NCBI GenBank assembly: GCA_005799495.1
Contig: SYGP01000031.1
Coordinates: 62,001-126,000 of the forward strand
Direction of reading: 5' to 3'
DNA: 64,000 nt
Source: Planctomycetia bacterium
Lineage (GTDB): Bacteria > Planctomycetota > Phycisphaerae > Phycisphaerales > SM1A02
Below, piece after piece: positions 60,198 through 64,000 of this stretch (its first letter is position 1; each line of letters opens with the position of its first letter). Position numbers and translations under genes: made by a program. The notes beneath the pieces are model-generated. The model saw only the letters and a program-made list of their open reading frames with translations. It had not been told where the DNA came from and searched no databases.

Positions 60198-60971
60198 ATG
60201 CGCGCACTCTGGATCCTGATTGCCCTGCTGGTCGGAGGCGCCATCATTCTCGTGTGGAAGACGGCACCTTCTCCACCGAGTTCAGGCGCGGAAAACGCTC
60301 CCACGATCTCGGAAACGCGAGGGGGCGCCGTCGCCCGTCCTCCGAGTCCGCCCAGTGCTTCCCCTGCGCCGAAGGATGCTTCGAAGAGTCCACCGGGCGT
60401 CGCTGCAACTCCTGTACCCCAGGCCACTCCAGCTCCCTTGGCGCCACTTCCAAGCGGACTCACCATCGGACTGGACAAGCAGATCAAGGGTGCAACGGTC
60501 CGACCAGGTCGGCTCGAGGAGAAGGACGGAGCGATCGTTGCCGACGGCAAGTACACGATCAAGGGCAGCGGCACCGCAGAACGCCCCTACGAAGTGTCAT
60601 GGGAGTTGCTGATGAGCGCGTCCGACACATTCATCCCGCGCTTGGGCGAGAGGCAGATTCCCCAGCGCATCGCGATGCTCGATGGGACGCATATCCGCAT
60701 CTCCGGCTACATCGCGTTCCCGCTGATCGTCACGGAAGCCAGCGAGTGCCTCGTCATGCTCAATCAGTGGGATGGATGCTGCATCGGCGTTCCTCCATCA
60801 CCCTACGACGCCATCGAAGTGAAGCTTTCAGCACCTGCGGACAACTCGCGCCGCCATATCGTGCGCGTCGGAACGGTGGAGGGCATCTTCCGCATCGATC
60901 CCTATGTGGTCGAGAAGTGGCTCGTGGGTCTGTATCTGTTGGAGAGCGCAACCTTGGACACCGAACTCTGA
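60198..60971 (+). CDS. DUF3299-domain protein, membrane-anchored
   Basis: 257 residues. An N-terminal membrane helix (about 3-22, LWILIALLVGGAIILVW) is followed by a Pro/Ser/Ala linker (about 25-95) and a C-terminal DUF3299 domain (about 150-257) with the typical blocks HIRISGYIAFPL and MLNQWDGCCIGVPPSPYDAI; the Cys pair (CC) is the domain's hallmark. DUF3299 genes regularly follow ATPase-permease pairs and, in several proteobacteria, are under zinc control. The stop overlaps the next start (TGATG). Confidence 0.85.
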   Translation: MRALWILIALLVGGAIILVWKTAPSPPSSGAENAPTISETRGGAVARPPSPPSASPAPKDASKSPPGVAATPVPQATPAPLAPLPSGLTIGLDKQIKGATVRPGRLEEKDGAIVADGKYTIKGSGTAERPYEVSWELLMSASDTFIPRLGERQIPQRIAMLDGTHIRISGYIAFPLIVTEASECLVMLNQWDGCCIGVPPSPYDAIEVKLSAPADNSRRHIVRVGTVEGIFRIDPYVVEKWLVGLYLLESATLDTEL

Positions 60972-62650
60972 TGCGCAGCGCTTGTGTGCCACTCTCTCTG
61001 CTCTGTGCGTGTTGGGTCGCGCACGCCGCACCGGCAAGAGATGCCGTGACCGATTCCCTCGCTTTGGCGCGACAACTGGTGACGGCGCATCCGCGGAGTG
61101 CGGACATCCTGTCGATCGGCACCTCGCGCGGCGGCGCGCCCATCGACTGCCTTCGCATAAGTCGGGATCTTTCCGTGGCGTCCGTGCAGCCAGCACTCCT
61201 CATCGTCGGCGGGCTCGATGGCAGTCGACCAGGCACCGTGACGATCGCCGTCGAGTGTGCCAAGCGATTGCTCGCGGATCCTGAGAAGCTCGGTGGCGTC
61301 ACGCTGCTCGTCATCCCCTGCGCGAATCCCGATGCGTTCCAATCCACTGCTGTGCAGGCGGCTGGCCTCTCGCTTCGGAACGCACGGCCGGTGGATGAGG
61401 ACAGGGATGGTCGGGTCGACGAAGATGCGCCCTGCGACATCAACGGCGACGGTGTCATCACGATGATGCGGAGGCTTCATCCGCCGGCGGAGACTCCCCC
61501 GACGCACCTGCCCGATCCTGCAGATCCGCGCCTGAACCGCACGCCTGATCCTGCGCGGAACATCCGTGCAACCTGCACCCTGCAGGTCGAGGGAATCGAC
61601 AAGGATGGAGACCTGCTCGTGGCGGAGGACTCCGTCGGCGGCGTGGATGTGGACCGCAACTTCCCTCACATGTGGAAGGAGTTCGACCGCTCCGCAGGCG
61701 AAATGCCGCTGAGCGAGCCGGAGTCGCTTGCTCTTGCGCGCTTTGTCACGGACCGCCCGAAGATCTTTGCCGCGTTGGTCCTCGGGCGCTGCGACAATCT
61801 CATTCGCATTCCGGATCACAAGCCGCGCGAACCATCGGGGCGCTTCCCTGCATTCCTCGAGGAAGCGGATCGTCCGCTGCTGGAGGAACTTGCAAGGCGC
61901 TGGCAGGCGGCATCTGGGCAGAAGCGCAGCGGTGAATGCGACATGGGCGGGTCGCTCGCGCTTTGGCTGTACGCACATCGTGGGATTCTCTCGATCGCCA
62001 CGCAAGCCTGGGGTTGTCCCGATGCGCCGCCACTCCCGGAGGGAACGCCGCCGCCGCCGAGCGACGCGCCAAAGCCCCAGGACGAGGACGGTGCGCAGTG
62101 GCTGCTCTGGATGGATCGATCCGCGCAGGAAGGAGCGTTCATCCCTTGGAAGCCATTCGATCACCCGACACTCGGCCCCGTGGAGATCGGCGGCTTCGTG
62201 CCACGGGCCCGCAGCGAGCCTCCTGCAGCGGACCTGCCGCGCCTCGGCGCAGCGACCGCCGACTTTGCTGCGCAGCTGATCGCAGGCTGCCCAAAACCGC
62301 GGCTGACCAACATCCGAGTGCGTACGCTCGCAGCGGGGATCACGGACATCGAGGCGGAGATCGTGAACGAGGGGTGGCTGCCCACGGCGCCCGCCATGGG
62401 GAGAAACAGCAAGCGAGCCAATCCTGTTGTGGTGAGTCTCTCCCCTGCGAAAGCGCAGGTGCAGAGTGGACAGCGCGTGACGATCGTGGATGGCCTCGAG
62501 GGCGCGGGCGGTCGACGGTCGCTGCACTGGATCGTGCAAACATCGCGCGGCGAGCCGATCCACATCGACCTTCGATGGCGCCCGCAGCAGACGCTCCGCA
62601 CGACGGTGATCGATGGAGCAGTCACCGTCCAAGACGAGGTGCTGCCATGA
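60971..62650 (+). CDS. M14 carboxypeptidase-like protein without zinc ligands (pseudoenzyme)
   Basis: 559 residues, exported (signal about 1-20, CVPLSLLCACWVAHA). The alignment with the next gene is visible throughout, but the zinc site differs: the GNIHGNE block is GGLDGSRPG (about 79-87), the third-ligand block SYHNAGG is LGRCDNLI, and the catalytic Glu block FTDEL is ATQAW. Two Asp-rich calcium-type segments are retained (DEDRDGRVDEDAPCDINGDG and GIDKDGDLLVAEDSVG). A C-terminal beta domain (about 460-555) is present. It is probably catalytically dead and might bind a substrate or partner. It lies in the ABC-DUF3299 unit and overlaps the next gene by four bases. Confidence 0.85.
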   Translation: MRSACVPLSLLCACWVAHAAPARDAVTDSLALARQLVTAHPRSADILSIGTSRGGAPIDCLRISRDLSVASVQPALLIVGGLDGSRPGTVTIAVECAKRLLADPEKLGGVTLLVIPCANPDAFQSTAVQAAGLSLRNARPVDEDRDGRVDEDAPCDINGDGVITMMRRLHPPAETPPTHLPDPADPRLNRTPDPARNIRATCTLQVEGIDKDGDLLVAEDSVGGVDVDRNFPHMWKEFDRSAGEMPLSEPESLALARFVTDRPKIFAALVLGRCDNLIRIPDHKPREPSGRFPAFLEEADRPLLEELARRWQAASGQKRSGECDMGGSLALWLYAHRGILSIATQAWGCPDAPPLPEGTPPPPSDAPKPQDEDGAQWLLWMDRSAQEGAFIPWKPFDHPTLGPVEIGGFVPRARSEPPAADLPRLGAATADFAAQLIAGCPKPRLTNIRVRTLAAGITDIEAEIVNEGWLPTAPAMGRNSKRANPVVVSLSPAKAQVQSGQRVTIVDGLEGAGGRRSLHWIVQTSRGEPIHIDLRWRPQQTLRTTVIDGAVTVQDEVLP

Positions 62651-64000
62651 TGCTTCGCGCGACTCTTGCATCTGCGGCGATCGGCCTGCTGGCGTTCCCG
62701 TGCAGCGGACAGCAGCGGATCGATGGTGCAACGACGATCGCTTGGAATCGCTACTACGACTCTGCGGAAGTGGACGCAGTCATCGACACGCTCGTGAAGG
62801 CCTATCCATCGCTTCTGACGATCGAAACCATCGGCGCATCCGCCCAAGGTCGCCCACTCCGAGTCATCACCCTTAACAACCCTGCGACGGGGCCGGCGGA
62901 TGCGAAGCCGGCCATGTGGATCGACGGCAACATCCACGGGAACGAACTGCAGGCAACGGAGACGGTTCTCTACTCGATCGATGCGCTCTGCCGTGGCCAC
63001 GGCAAGGTCAAGCCGTTGACGGAGCTTGTGGATGGCTGCGCGTTCTACTTCCTTCCGTCCCTGAACCCCGATGGACGCGCGGCATGGTTCTCCATGCAGG
63101 CAAGCCCGCACGCCTTCCGCACCGGGCTCGTGCCGACGGACAATGACCGCGATGGGGTCTGCGACGAGGATGGACCCGACGATCTCGACGGGGACACATC
63201 CATTGGACAGATGTGGCGCCGAGATCCGTTTGGAACGCATCGAAGGAATCCTCGCGATCCGCGAGTCCTGGAGATGGTGCCGCACGAACCCCGTCCGGAT
63301 GGGACCATCGAGTACGGCAATTGGTCGTACGCGGGCAGTGAGGGGATCGACAACGATGGCGATGGTCAGGTGAACGAGGACGGTCCAGGCGGCTATGACA
63401 TGAACCGCAACTGGCCATGCGATTGGCAGCCCGACCACATCCAAGGCGGAGCCGGCGACATGCCATTGAGTTACCCGGAGACTCGTGCAGTTGCGCAGTG
63501 GATCCTTCGGCATCCGAACATCGCGGCTTCGCAGAGCTATCACAACGCAGGCGGCATGATCCTTCGAGGACCTGGGGCGTCGTACCGCGAGGGTGAATAC
63601 TCGGGATCTGACCGTGCGGTGTACGACTCGATCGCTGCAGCGGGCGCTGAGATGCTGCCCTTCTACACGCCGATGGTGATCTACAAGGATCTGTACACGG
63701 TGCACGGTGGGTTCGTGAACTGGATGGCGGAGTCGCTTGGCATCATCTCGTTCACCGATGAACTCTGGACCGATCGACGGATCCTGCAGAATGGGAGTGA
63801 GCCATCCGCGGAACAGATGATGCGGTGGCGCGATCGGCTGCTGTTCGGTCAGACCATCACCGACTGGACCGAACGGCCGCACCCTGACTTCGGCACCGTG
63901 CTCGTCGGCGGTCCCAACAAGTGGTCGAGCCGCCTTCCGCCACCGTTCATGCTCGAGGAGGAGGCGCACCGCAACTTTGCCTTCACCGCGTTCCATGCGG
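62647..64000 (+). CDS. M14 family zinc carboxypeptidase (partial)
   Basis: First 451 residues, running off the right edge. A signal peptide (about 1-20) is followed by the M14 core: GNIHGNELQATETVL near residue 95 (zinc His and Glu), SYHNAGGMILRGPG near 297 (third zinc His), and FTDELW near 371 (catalytic Glu). The N-R substrate pair is visible as DMNRNWPCDW near 253. Two Asp-rich calcium-type loops interrupt the fold (DNDRDGVCDEDGPDDLDGD and GIDNDGDGQVNEDGPG). It should be an active secreted metallo-carboxypeptidase or related peptidase. It starts inside the stop of its inactive paralogue (ATGA). Confidence 0.92.
   Translation, partial: MMLRATLASAAIGLLAFPCSGQQRIDGATTIAWNRYYDSAEVDAVIDTLVKAYPSLLTIETIGASAQGRPLRVITLNNPATGPADAKPAMWIDGNIHGNELQATETVLYSIDALCRGHGKVKPLTELVDGCAFYFLPSLNPDGRAAWFSMQASPHAFRTGLVPTDNDRDGVCDEDGPDDLDGDTSIGQMWRRDPFGTHRRNPRDPRVLEMVPHEPRPDGTIEYGNWSYAGSEGIDNDGDGQVNEDGPGGYDMNRNWPCDWQPDHIQGGAGDMPLSYPETRAVAQWILRHPNIAASQSYHNAGGMILRGPGASYREGEYSGSDRAVYDSIAAAGAEMLPFYTPMVIYKDLYTVHGGFVNWMAESLGIISFTDELWTDRRILQNGSEPSAEQMMRWRDRLLFGQTITDWTERPHPDFGTVLVGGPNKWSSRLPPPFMLEEEAHRNFAFTAFHA

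Noticed and set aside
60254-60970. Upstream extension of the first M14-like frame
   Set aside because: Overlaps the DUF3299 gene in another frame and lacks a signal peptide; the ATG at 60971 is followed by a good signal sequence.
1-64000. CRISPR arrays, phage genes, insertion sequences and toxin-antitoxin or defence systems
   Set aside because: No regularly spaced direct repeats, transposase, integrase, phage structural gene or defence domain was seen; the window is a compact housekeeping region.

Overview
The window reads as a gene-dense chromosomal segment of a G+C-rich, Gram-negative-type bacterium, most likely a member of the Planctomycetota, class Phycisphaerae. The main clues are a secreted CBM2 protein ending in two dockerin-like repeats (DLNGDRSVDGSDLTMMLGAW type), a transmembrane Ser/Thr kinase fused to TPRs with a kinase-less TPR relative, many planctomycete-style DUF proteins (DUF3553, DUF1573, DUF3299), a fused SecDF, and a Kdo transferase that implies a lipid A-type outer membrane. 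The taxonomic call is inference from protein style; no 16S rRNA gene is present. Coding density is very high. Many genes overlap by ATGA, GTGA or TTGA, divergent starts are often 17-40 bases apart, and only one gap exceeds 300 bases (33457-33789). No phage, insertion sequence, CRISPR array, toxin-antitoxin pair or defence island was seen.

Layout, left to right. 1-5394 (minus): trigger factor (partial), type III glutamine synthetase, CorA, a four-helix membrane protein and a YfcE-like phosphoesterase. 5433-7225 (plus): gltX with an unusual insertion, then tRNA-Val(GAC). 7299-13303: an agmatinase-family enzyme, the CBM2/dockerin protein, a TPR protein and a DUF3553 protein. 13366-14746: a YmdB-like phosphodiesterase and a peroxiredoxin. 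14749-18600: a fused HyuA-HyuB oxoprolinase. 18640-21324: waaA-thiL-tsaE in overlapping order. 21291-27664 (minus): typA, lysC, a TPR Ser/Thr kinase and a Fur-family regulator. 27701-33456: a membrane protein, M32 carboxypeptidase, DUF1573-ankyrin protein, Memo-family protein and dtd. 33592-35722 (minus): the RNase P RNA gene, a hypothetical protein and a family-4-like uracil-DNA glycosylase, with two clear intrinsic terminators. 35799-41341: a hypothetical protein, ribosomal protein L21, aminotransferase, pseudouridine synthase, alpha/beta hydrolase and isocitrate dehydrogenase. 41417-50378 (minus): NUDIX hydrolase, a degenerate site-2-protease-like protein, rhomboid, tgt-yajC-secDF and a LysM protein that ends in a terminator. 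50409-52096: MlaF-MlaD lipid transport. 52160-55921 (minus): xseA-xseB, prepilin peptidase and an OmpA-type lipoprotein. 55939-64000 (plus): recG, an ABC ATPase, a permease with a His-rich loop, a DUF3299 protein and two M14 carboxypeptidase-like proteins, the last cut by the window edge.

Most of the window is housekeeping: translation, protein export, DNA repair and envelope biogenesis. The parts most worth a second look are the 58111-64000 operon (a possible zinc-linked ABC/DUF3299 module beside an intact and a catalytically dead M14 protein), the rhomboid/pseudo-S2P pair that shares a C-terminal tail, the CBM2 protein with an unassigned central domain, the exported DUF1573-ankyrin fusion, and several conserved enzymes with altered key residues or insertions (GltX, UDG, Fur, YmdB, the kinase HRD motif).
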